Positions 55,474 to 64,000 of a stretch of DNA of 64,000 bases are shown here, piece after piece; the first letter of the stretch is position 1; the number at the start of each line of letters is the position of its first letter. A model generated the notes under the pieces. That model saw only the letters and a list, made by a program, of their open reading frames with translations, did no database searches and had not been told where the DNA came from. A program made the position numbers and the translations under genes. This DNA comes from Narthecium ossifragum (Eukaryota > Streptophyta > Magnoliopsida > Dioscoreales > Nartheciaceae), in contig OY986969.1 in NCBI GenBank assembly GCA_963920575.1, forward strand, positions 11,157,096 through 11,221,095. The letters run 5' to 3'.

Positions 55474-56168
55474 GTCAGTTTCCTAGATTGAGTTCAGTTT
55501 ATGATTTGCTTAAATCAGTTCCTATTATGAGTCCTTGTTATTAGGAAGTTGAGATAAGATTGAGTCTTATTAGGAAAGTCTGGTTACTTGCTGATTAAAG
55601 CAAGGTAGTATTCAGGTTGTAGTAGAACTCTCTTGAGGCCTCTATAAAAGGACCTCCATAGCTTGTAATTATGCATGGACGAATTTATGAGAGTTATTAT
55701 TTAGTAGAGATAAATCCTAGGAGTAGAAGTAATATAGGAGTAGTTGTAACCTAGTTTCCTCATAATCCACCAGCCACCTTCATCTCTCTCTACAACCGAT
55801 TCTTCTCCATCACCGGTCTCCTTCTCCGCTGTCGTCCACTCCTTCGCCACTATCATCACCGCCGCATCCAACCACCTCCGCCGTCCAACCCCAAGTCCCC
55901 GGCGTCCCCTTGGCTGCCGTGCTTCCCTCCACCACGTTCTCCAAGGCTTGGATCACCAAGAGAAGCCAGCCAACCCTAGAGGAGCTGCAAGGTATCCCTC
56001 TTCTCATCCGTCTCCTCCTCTAGTCTTCGCCTTCCTCGTCGAATACCTAGGGTCCTTCTCCTAAAACCCTAAAGGTATCTCTCGACCTAGCCATAGATTT
56101 GGCTAAAGAGGATCTGAGATAAGGCAAGAGACCCGGTACGAAAGCCCTTGAGAAGGTGCATCGTATCA
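55287..56168 (+). mobile_element. LTR 3 of the B array (full-length, TATA present)
   Basis: 882 bp, exactly 722 plus the 160 bases missing from LTRs 1 and 2. It contains TATAAAA at 55643-55649, the only intact promoter of the array. Directed outward to the right, it would transcribe the rest of the host B element in antisense. Confidence 0.92.
55643..55649 (+). promoter_or_regulatory. TATA box of LTR 3
   Basis: TATAAAA in CTCTATAAAAGGACC, 357 bases into the LTR and absent from the other two LTRs of the array. Confidence 0.75.
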
Positions 56169-56173
56169 GAGGC

Positions 56174-58490
56174 CATGCAGCTGGTCTGGAAGAAGGGAAT
56201 TGAAGCGCCGGGGTATCTGGGGGTCGCTGGAACTCCAAGAAGTAAAGGACGGCTGTAGATCGGTGTTTGTGCATAGTCATCGTATGTCGTCCGGGGTCGA
56301 AGACTAGATCAACTCAAATTGAGTCCTCCCAATGTGGAAGTAGACTCAATATGGCAGCTAGATACGGTGGAGAACAGTTGAGCTTGGGGCTCACTCTGCT
56401 TTGCTCCAAAGGGATCATCACAGCTCTGGCTTCAACATCAGTCCTCATGGTCAGAGTCGACAAAGCCGTTCTGAAACTTCGAGCGGTTGATGGTTGTTGG
56501 GCGATGCTCTTGGATCTGGTCAGTTGGAAGAGGGCAACCGAATAAGGAGAGAAACTTCTTGGATAGTTGAGATCGATCATGGGATGCTTGATTAGATGTC
56601 GATGATGTGTATAGGTCATCCGGAATCTGGTCTGATCTCGCTGAAGTTTGGAATTTGGCCTGACCAATTCTGATTGGCTTTCCTGGACTTACTCGGCTAA
56701 GATCACTCCTAACTGGATTGATTCTAGCTGAATCCAACTGAGTCTGACTTAGCCTGATCTGGTCTGGATCTGGGCTTGATGGGATTTGGTTGGTGGAGCC
56801 AAATCTAGTTGAGCTTGGATTGAATCTGTCCAAGTCTTGTAGGCTGGAAATAGAAAGAGATCTGGCAGCTGGAAGTGGCCGGAACTCAATCGCCGGTGAG
56901 GGATGCTTGTCGGAATTCCAATCCCATGGAGAAGAGGTAGTGAGAGGATGGGGGTTCGACCCAATAGAGTGAATCTAGATGGGTGTCGGTTCTGGTGGTT
57001 GGGGTTTGGAGCCGGGCTTGGTAATGTCGAGGAAGGGGTCAGGAGGTTTAGGGGATGGCCTTTGTTGCCCCAGGAGATCCTTCAGTGGGCTGTGAGAGGA
57101 GGTCAGGGTAGTCTTGGGTAGAGGTAGACCGTGACTTCCTTGAGGTTTGTCGCCTGAGTCGGGGAAGATGGAGTTGGGAGCCGACATGTTTGTACATGGA
57201 AGGGCTATGGGAGGAGAGGTTGGGTGGCTATGAGGAGGACCTTGGGGGTTACATGGTGCGGGGAGGGCTTGAACTAAGATGAGGTCGGTGGCTGCAGCTT
57301 CATGGATGGTGGGTAGATCGCCGGAGATGACAATCGACAATGGAGATGGTAAAGGAAGGGACGTGGGTTTGTAGGGAGAAAGAGGGTGGCCTTGGTTGGT
57401 GACGGGAGCTGTCGAATAGGAATAGGGAGACTTGCTGGTGGTGGGAAGGTAGGGTTTGGATGAAGGGAAGGAAGAAGATGATGATAGGGTGCTGACTGGT
57501 CTGAGATGTGGGGCGGTATCTGGCTGAGGTGGTGAAGCTGGGTAAAGTGGCAGCGGGTGTTGCTCAAGCTGAGGATCTGATAGCTCTGGCTCCTCAACTA
57601 TCTCCTTGATCTTTTCTTCCCTGATGCTTTGTTGCCGCCCCACTTGGAGTTGATCTCGGAATCTCATGTGGAGTCGGAGTCGTATGTGTAGTCCTAATCC
57701 AGGTAGAGCTGGGTTTAGGTTCCGCAATCCAAGTCACAACTAAAATGGGATTTTGACTAGGAATATGAACTCCGGTAGGGCTTGACTGGTTTGTAGGAGA
57801 ATATCGTTGGATCATTGCTTCCCACTGTTCTGCTGAAGGGTGAGGTAGAGGGATCCAACTTTGGACAGCTTCCTTCCATTGTTCAGCTGTAGGGTAAGCC
57901 GCACTCCAAGTTTGACTAGGATTCCTAGTTGGAGTAGGATTTGTAATCCTAGTAACAGTAGGATTTTGAGTCCAAGTCATACTCTGAGCTTGACTCGGAT
58001 TCCTAGTTGGAGTAGGATTTGGAGTCCAAGTTGTACTCAAATACCCGTTGGTGTTTTCAGGTTGAGGTTGGTTGTAGTGTGGAGGTAATGGCTGATACGG
58101 TGGTGATGGATTGTAGGGAAGACTAGGGTTGTACGGTGCATAGGGAGGTGGCATAGGCTGCCGGTATGGAGGCTGGGCATGGGCCGGGTATAGGGGCTGG
58201 TATAGTGGCGGAGGAAGGGTAGTGGGACCAGGTATGGGTGAAGGATGGACCGGCTGAGTAGGAGGCCGATATGGTAGTGGAGGGACTCGGCCAGGTACAG
58301 CAGGGTTAGGGTTAGGGAACGGATGGCCAAGGGAAAGAGGATGAGTGGGTTGAACCGGTTGGGTAGTAGGCTGATTACGAGGAATTGGATTGTAGGCTGC
58401 ATAGGGTGGAGGTAGATGATGATATGGTAGGGGTATCATAGATGGTGGTATAGGATAGGCTGGTACTCCTGCCATCAGAGTAGCTTCTAG
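56174..58490 (-). pseudogene. Broken family B ORF of the 47721-59501 element
   Basis: The N-terminal frame (57594-58490) reads from MAGVPAYPIPPSM through PYNPSPPYQPLPPHYNQP words and NPTPTRNPSQ repeats. A frameshift near 57600-57720 leads to the middle part (56975-57600), and further breaks follow toward 56174. The last part lies at 48673-48854 beyond the nested array. It has the same layout as 33628-36405, with no pol motif. Confidence 0.75.
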
Positions 58491-59506
58491 AAGGCCTTGG
58501 GCGGCACAGTCCGCAGAACGGAGCTCTGATACCAAGTTGATACGATGCACCTTCTATAGGGCTTTCGTACCTGGTCTCTTGCCTTGTCTCAGATCCTCTT
58601 TAGCCAAATCTATGGCTAGGTCGAGAGATACCTTTAGGGTTTTAGGAGAAGGACCCTAGGTATTAGACGAGGAAGGCGAAGACTAGAGGAGGAGATGGAT
58701 GAGAAGAGGGATACCTTGCAGCTCCTCTAGGGTTGGCTGGCTTCTCTTGGAGATCCAAACCTTGGAGAATGTGGTGGAGGGAAACACGGCAGCCAAGGGG
58801 GGTCGCGCGGTGATGGGGACGTGTACTGTAGATGGCAGCAACGGGCGGCGATGGATGGTGGCCGGCTGGTGAAGAGAGAATCCGACAATAGAAAGAGATG
58901 AAGGTGGCTGGGGGATTTGTGGAAGATTAAGTTACAGCTACTCCTAGGGTAACAGCTACTCCTAAATTATCCTACTAATAACTCTATTTTATTCTCATAA
59001 TTCGTCATGCATATTACAAGCTATAGAGGTCCTTTTATAGAAGCCTCAAGAGAGTTCTACTCCAACCTGAATACCTTCTTGCTTGAACAACAAGTAAACA
59101 GACTCCTACTAATTCAACTCAAACTGACTTCTAATAACCAGGAATGAACTAAGTAAGCAAGTGACTTGACTCAACCAAAACTAGGACTCAATTAAATAAA
59201 AACTGGCTAAGCACAAACTGAACTCAAACTAGGAAATCAACTAGGAAAGCAATTAAGACTCAATTAAGGAAATAACCAAGTAAGGCCAGCTTGGCTAAGC
59301 CACCTCATGGGTCATGGGTCCATCATGGGTCCACCCATGCTTGAGCTTGGTCTTGGAACTGGTTCAGCTCTAATTTGGCCCTAAGGCTAGCTTGGCTCAA
59401 CCTGTTCCAAAGGACCTGGTTGCAGCCAGCTCCTTGGTGTTGGCCTGCCCAAGCAAGGACGTGGGTCCCTTCTTAGATTGGCTTAGTTGGTCCTCGTATC
59501 AAGGAT

Positions 59507-59778
59507 CTATGTAATGAAGAAGGGATTTGGATTGATAAAAAAGTGAGAGAATTTCTCTTTGGTTCTTCGTAGAACTATCGAACTTATCAGGATTTCATGT
59601 GGCGTTCATCTTGACTTATCAAACGGATTTCCATCCCCGTTTGTGGCGTCCTCACCTCATACCAAGGTTCTTGCTTGATTATAAGCAACGGGTCGCGGTT
59701 TCCATCCAAACCTGATTGTACAATGATCTTACAGTTCATCTTGCTACTGGTTTCGTCACAAGTTGGCGATTCGTATCA
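59507..59778 (+). mobile_element. End of the 5' LTR of element G
   Basis: The LTR continues from 47715 across the nested B element and ends TTCGTATCA at 59778, followed by a primer site (TTGGTATGAGAAGC, from 59780) close to the tRNA-Met type. The visible parts suggest a short LTR of about 0.4 kb. The CGTATCA end is shared with families A and B. Confidence 0.55.
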
Positions 59779-59779
59779 G

Positions 59780-60113
59780 TTGGTATGAGAAGCTCAGTTT
59801 CTAGTTTCATGTTTGCTTATCCTTATCATTCCTTGATCTTCAGTTTTGTACCAAATCTAATAGAAGATCAAATTCGTTTCTTTCTTTTCATATATCCTCA
59901 TTATCAATCTTTGAACGTCATTTTCTTTATCAAATCTGATAAAAAAAAAAGATCAAGTTCTTTCTTCTTCCCATCAAGTGTGTGTTCGTGTTTCTTCTGG
60001 AAAAGAAGGACAGAAAGAAATTCGTGAAAAAAAAAAGAAAAAAAGAAGAAGAAGAAGAAGAAGAAGAAGAAGAAGAAGAAGAAGAAGAAGAAGAAGAAGA
60101 AGAAGAAGAAGAA

Positions 60114-60205
<92 letters not shown>

Positions 60206-60489
60206 AGAAGAAGAGGAAGAAGAAGAAGAAGAGGAAGAAGAAGAAGAACTGTTTCATCGTCCAAACTTATCAACCTTTTGTTTTCTTTGCATACATGCCT
60301 TACCTCCTTTTCTTTGCATACCCTACCTTTCTTTGCATCCTTTGATAAGTTTTAGTGTGAATTGTTGCTGAAATTTCTGATCTGAGTTTGACTAGTTTGA
60401 TAAGAACCGAAAGGGAATTTCTAAGAGTGTTGAGTGATTTGAGAGATACACAAGAGGGAGTGTTTGATAGTTTTCTTTTACAGGAAATC
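59780..60489 (+). other. Leader of element G
   Basis: An untranslated stretch between primer site and gag. It contains TTTGTACC and TTATCAATCTTTG-type AT-rich words and a large (GAA)n tract. An open frame without ATG runs from 60388 into gag, so the start at 60490 rests on the first clear ATG. Confidence 0.6.
60044..60248 (+). repeat. (GAA)n microsatellite, about 205 bp
   Basis: Nearly pure GAA/AAG repeats. GAG interruptions occur at intervals of about 33 and 18 bases in the right half, showing secondary expansion of interrupted blocks. The homopolymeric K, R, E, F and L frames seen here come from this tract and are not genes. Confidence 0.95.
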
Positions 60490-61872
60490 ATGTCTCAAAG
60501 TGGTGAAAAAGGTGCTGCAGAAGGTGCTGATCCGAAGTTGTTTATGAAGGCTATTGTGGGAGAGATGCGGCGCATGATGAGGCGAGAATTGGATGAGGTT
60601 CACAGAAGGTTGGATAGAATGGAAGATTCAAGGGATGAAAGAGATGATTGGGCCAGATCCGAGGAGGATGATGATCGAAATTCAGTGGGGAGCCATAGGA
60701 GGAATGCACGAGGAAGACGTGCTTGGAGTCAGGAAGTTAACAATCTCAAAAGCATAAAGATGCATATTCCTTCGTTTCAAGGTAAAAACGACCCTGAGGC
60801 CTACCTTGAATGGGAGAAGGTGGAGTTAGTATTTGATTGCCACAACTACTCCGAGATGAAGAAGGTAAAACTTGCAGCCATTGAATTTTCTGATTATGCT
60901 ATTGTTTGGTGGGATCAGTTCGTGTTGAACAGGAGGCGGAATAGAGAACGACAAATAGAGACATGGGAGGAGATGAAAATCGTGATGAGGAAGCGATTTG
61001 TTCCTAGTCACTATTACCGTGAGTTGTACCAAAAGCTGCAAAATCTCAAGCAAGGTAATCGGAGTGTTGAAGATTACTACAAGGAGATGGAGATTGCTAT
61101 GATCCGGGCTAATGTGGAGGAAGATCGAGAAGCTACAATGGCCAGATTTTTGAGTGGATTAAACCAAGAGATTCAAGATAGGGTGGAGATGCAACATTAT
61201 GTGGAGTTGGAAGATATGGTGCACATGGCTAACAAGGTTGAGCGGCAGCTCAAGAGGAGGGGTGGTATACGTGCAGCCCAAGGTTCAGGTTCTACTTCAT
61301 CATGGAAGCCAAATTATGAGAAGGAAGAGAAGTCGGCTGCGAAGTCTAAATCCGAGCCAAAACAAGAATCCACTAGCCACAATTCTCAAGGGAAACCAGA
61401 TCCATCTTATACTCGAACTCGTGATGTTAAGTGTTTTAAATGTCAAGGAAGGGGTCACATAGCAAGCCAATGCCCAAACAAGAGAGTCATGGTGGTACGA
61501 GATAATGGTGAGATTGAAACCGATGACGAGTCAGACACTACTTGTATGCCGCCATTGGAGGATATTGATGAGGAAGAGTATGCTGTTCATGGAGAATTGA
61601 TGGTGGCAAGGAGAGCTCTATGCATGCAAGCAAAGGAAGAAGATGAGCTGCAGCGAGACAATCTTTTTCATACTAGGTGCTATGTTAAAGACAAGGTGTG
61701 TAGTGTGATTATTGATGGTGGAAGCTGCACGAATGTTGCTAGCATGACTTTGGTGGAGAAATTGGAGCTACCAACACTCAAGCATCCGCAGCCATACAAG
61801 CTACAGTGGCTGAATGATAGTGGTGATGTGAAGGTAAAACAAGCAAGTGTTAGTTTCCTTCCGAATTGGTAA
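60490..61872 (+). pseudogene. Element G gag and protease start
   Basis: A 460-residue frame starting MSQSGEKGAAEGADPKL. Residues 20-60 form a charged helix (GEMRRMMRRELDEVHRRL). Residues 95-240 are a Retrotrans_gag domain (SFQGKNDPEAYLEWEKVE, AIVWWDQFV, VEDYYKEMEIAM). A CX2CX4HX4C zinc knuckle (CFKCQGRGHIASQC) lies near residue 315-330, and the aspartic-protease motif VIIDGGSCTNVAS near 413-425. It ends in a frameshift at 61860 within the protease; intact relatives continue into pol in the same frame. The gag-knuckle-protease order and the DGGS active site fit a plant Ty3/gypsy, probably chromoviral. It may still make a Gag. Confidence 0.8.
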
Positions 61873-62499
61873 ATATGAAGATGAGGTGTTGTGTGATGTG
61901 GTGCCAATGCAAGCTGGACATTTTGCTGCTTGGGAGGCCTTGGCAATTTGATAGGCGTGTGATGATGGCTATACGAACAAGTACTCTTTTGTGTTCAATC
62001 AAAGGCCAATCACTCTTGCTCCTATGACACCAAAACAGGTTTATGATGATCAAGTGAGGCTGCAAAAAGAGAGTGATGAAAAGAGAAAGAGTGAAAGAGA
62101 GAAAAAGAGTGAGCATCAAAAAGAGAGTGATGAAAAGAGAAAGAGTGAAAGAGAGAAAAAGAGTGAGCATCAAAAAGAGAGTGAAAAAAAGAACTTTTAT
62201 GCAAGGGCACGTGAGATAAAGCGAACAATGTTTTCAAGACAGCCTATGATTGTACTCTTGTACAAGGACGCATATTTGAATACTAACCAACTTTTCGTGT
62301 CTTTGCCAAGTTCTGTTGCTGATCTCTTGCAGGAGTTTGATGATGTCTTTCCGAAGGAGGTACCACACGGTTTGCCACCTATTCGGGGAATTGAGCATCA
62401 AATTGATTTCGCACCCGGTGCCACCATCCCGAACCGACCAGCTTATAGAAGCAACCCCGAGGAGACAAAGGAACAAAGGCAAGTTCAAGAGTTGATGGA
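61873..62499 (+). pseudogene. Element G protease end and linker to reverse transcriptase
   Basis: Protease C-terminal words (EDEVLCDVVPMQAGH, then GRPWQFDRR) appear in successive frames, so at least two frameshifts fall between 61860 and 61990. From 61991 the frame is open again: FNQRPITLAPMTPKQVYDD, a charged repeat segment, FDDVFPKEVPHGLPPIRGIEHQIDF and PNRPAYRSNPEETKE, the standard entry to the reverse transcriptase. It is then interrupted by the solo LTR at 62500. Confidence 0.8.
62071..62178 (+). repeat. Two 54-bp tandem units in G pol
   Basis: Units 62071-62124 and 62125-62178 start GAGTGATGAAAAG and encode an 18-residue charged block (ESDEKRKSEREKKSEHQK). A partial third follows. The repeat is in frame and lies in a linker. 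Confidence 0.9.
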
Positions 62500-63479
62500 T
62501 GATACGAGGTCGAACCAAGCTCAGCCTGGGCCAGCCCAACCCACGGCAAGGAGGGACTTGATCGAGTCTAGTCCTAGATGTGCAAGCCGAGCCCTAGCTG
62601 AACTGGCTTCAAGCTCAAGCCCGAGCATGGGCTGGACCAAGGAGCAGGACCCACGCAAGGAGGAACTAAGGAGGTCCCACGCAGGTCGGAACCTACCTCC
62701 TAGCTGACCCGACCATGGACCAAGCCAAGACCAAGTCCACGCCCAAGCATGGATCTATAGTCACAGCCTTGGAACCAGGTCCCAAGCCTAATCCGGCATT
62801 AGGAATCCTAATCCCAAGTTGGATCACTTTTTTAGTTGGCTATTAGTTGATTTATTAGTTTGGATTATGATTGAGTCAGTTTTCTATTAGTAGTTATCTT
62901 GATTGAGTTATCTTGATTGAGTCTTATTAGGAAAGGATTGTAACTTGCTGATTATAGCAAGATAGTAGTTATCTGATTAGATCTTGTTGAGGCCTCTATA
63001 AAAGGACCTCCATAGCTTGTATTAGGGATGCATGACGAATTATGAGAATAAAATAGAGTTATTAGTAGGATAATTTAGGAGTAGTAACATAATCTTCCAC
63101 AAATCCCCCCAGCCACCTTCATCTCTCTCTATTGCCGGATTCTCTCTCCACCAGCCGGCCACCATCCATCGCCGCCTGTCGCTGCCATCTACAGTGCACG
63201 TTTCCATCACCGGCGACCCCTCTTGGCTACTGAGCCTCCCTCCACCACGTTCTCCAAGGCTTGGATCTCCAAGAGAAGCCAGCCAACCCTAGAGGAGCTG
63301 CAAGGTATCCCTCTTCTCATCCGTCTCCTCGGAGTCTTCGCCTTCCTCGTCGAATACCTAGGGTCCTTCTCCTAAAACCCTAAAGGTATCTCTCGACCTA
63401 GCCATAGATTTGGCTAAAGAGGATCTGAGACAAGGCAAGAGACCAGGTACGAAAGCCCTATAGAAGGTGCATCGTAACA
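62500..63479 (+). mobile_element. Family B-type solo LTR in G reverse transcriptase (TSD atgga)
   Basis: TGATACGAGGTCGAACC start, GCATCGTAACA end, 980 bp, flanked by atgga at 62495-62499 and 63480-63484. TATAAAA lies at 62997-63003. Removing it and one TSD copy restores the pol reading frame across the site. Confidence 0.95.
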
Positions 63480-64000
63480 ATGGAAAGCGGATACGTGAGG
63501 GAAAGCATGAGTCCTTGTGCTGTTATGGTGATTTTGGTTCCTAAGAAGGATGGGACTTGGAGGATGTGCATTGATTGTCGAGCCATCAACAATATCATGG
63601 TAAAGTATCGTCATCCTATTCCTCGCTTAGATGATATGTTAGATGAGCTGCATGGTGCTCGTGTGTTTTCTAAAATTGATTTGAAGAGTGGGTATCATCA
63701 GATCTATCATCAGATCAGAATGAGAGAAGGTGATGATGAATGGAAAACTGCTGTTAAAACAAAACATGGCTTATATGAGTGGCTAGTTATGCCTTTTGGG
63801 TTAACTAACGCACCAAGCACTTTTATGCGGTTAATGAATCAAGTTTTGCGAACATTCATTAGCAGGTTTGTTGTTGTCTATTTTGATGATATCCTTATTT
63901 ATAGCAGCAACTTGGAAGATCATGTTGAGCATTTAAAATCTGTTCTAGATGTACTTAGAAAAGAGAAGCTGTTTGCTAACTTGAAGAAATGCACCTTTTG
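63480..64000 (+). pseudogene. Element G reverse transcriptase (runs off the window)
   Basis: The frame resumes with [72 protein letters not shown] and YFDDILIYS, the fingers and palm of a Ty3/gypsy reverse transcriptase with the catalytic aspartate pair at 63879-63890. A 12-base duplication (near 63687-63710) turns SGYHQIRM into [12 protein letters not shown] and would insert four residues beside the active site. The frame is otherwise open to the window edge. RNase H and integrase would lie beyond 64000. Confidence 0.88.

Larger units (their letters stand above)
48855..56168 (+). mobile_element. Tandem family B array LTR-int-LTR-int-LTR (TSD gaggc)
   Basis: Three LTRs (48855-49576, 52071-52792, 55287-56168) separate two 2494-bp internal regions. 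The repeat period is exactly 3216 bp and the copies differ by very few substitutions. One gaggc duplication flanks the whole (48850-48854 and 56169-56173), so it derives from a single insertion expanded later by unequal crossing-over between LTRs, or from an assembly duplication. It lies inside the minus-strand element 47721-59501. Confidence 0.9.
47721..59501 (-). mobile_element. Family B element, minus strand, holding a nested tandem array (TSD aggat)
   Basis: LTRs at 47721-48672 (952 bp) and 58538-59501 (964 bp), flanked by aggat at 47716-47720 and 59502-59506. The internal region is 48673-48854 plus 56174-58537. The primer site (minus strand TTGGTATCAGAGC) adjoins 58538 and a polypurine tract adjoins 48672. 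The LTRs have a TATA box but differ by a short indel around GACGAATTATG. The middle is occupied by the plus-strand array 48855-56168. Confidence 0.93.

Noticed and set aside
48855..56168. CRISPR-like or satellite interpretation of the repeated DNA
   Set aside because: The 3.2-kb period, LTR termini, primer sites and single TSD identify a tandem retrotransposon array.
59904..60371. Frames of poly-Phe, poly-Leu, poly-Glu and poly-Arg
   Set aside because: All six frames of the (GAA)n tract are open; no gene is implied.

Overview
This window reads as repeat-dense nuclear DNA of a flowering plant. The signs are Ty3/gypsy LTR retrotransposons primed by initiator tRNA-Met (TTGGTATCAGAGC-type sites), very long Del/Tekay-like LTRs, a CACTA terminus with subterminal repeats, a hAT-like non-autonomous element and a 200-N scaffold gap. 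I found no convincing host protein gene, tRNA, rRNA or CRISPR array. The species cannot be named from this sequence.

Layout. 1-3.4 kb: AT-rich DNA with no recognised gene. 3.4-6.1 kb: a CACTA-like end, a 153-bp tandem repeat and a GC-rich LTR-like tract. 6.1-10.9 kb: 3' end of a reverse-strand LTR element (H) cut by a solo LTR. 11.2-47.3 kb: a decayed plus-strand Tat/Retand-like element (E) broken by a composite (11246-25724), a split solo LTR (26961-39178), another solo LTR (39202-40484) and a complete non-autonomous element (40895-45622). 47.3-64 kb: a Ty3/gypsy element (G) with gag and reverse transcriptase, split by an 11.8-kb insertion (47721-59501) that itself holds a tandem three-LTR array, and by a solo LTR (62500-63479).

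Two related families explain most of the DNA. Family A has LTRs of about 1.28-1.42 kb starting TGATACGAG and ending CTCGTAACA or CTCGTATCA. Family B has LTRs of about 0.72-0.98 kb starting TGATACG and ending CGTATCA. Both carry one long proline-rich ORF instead of gag-pol, and both keep the last codons of a pol gene, a perfect hairpin and a polypurine tract before the 3' LTR. A gag/integrase element (F, 20694-25440) with matching signals but no protease, RT or RNase H is their best visible relative. G has an RT and an LTR ending CGTATCA, so it could be a mobilising partner; that is inference.

Most insertions keep 5-bp target-site duplications (acgta, gcata, agttg, atgtg, gatgg, cgaa, taaga, gcaag, ctggg, gaggg, taaga, gatag, tatcc, tactg, aggat, gaggc, atgga), so the order of insertion can be read. 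The deepest nesting is E, then family-A LTR, then Tekay-like D, then A, A and B copies. The oddest items are D, whose two outer ends are both LTR 3' (U5) ends in inverted orientation yet share one TSD; the B tandem array whose first two LTRs lack the TATA region; the in-frame gag-integrase fusion in F; and the modular exchange between the A and B ORFs.
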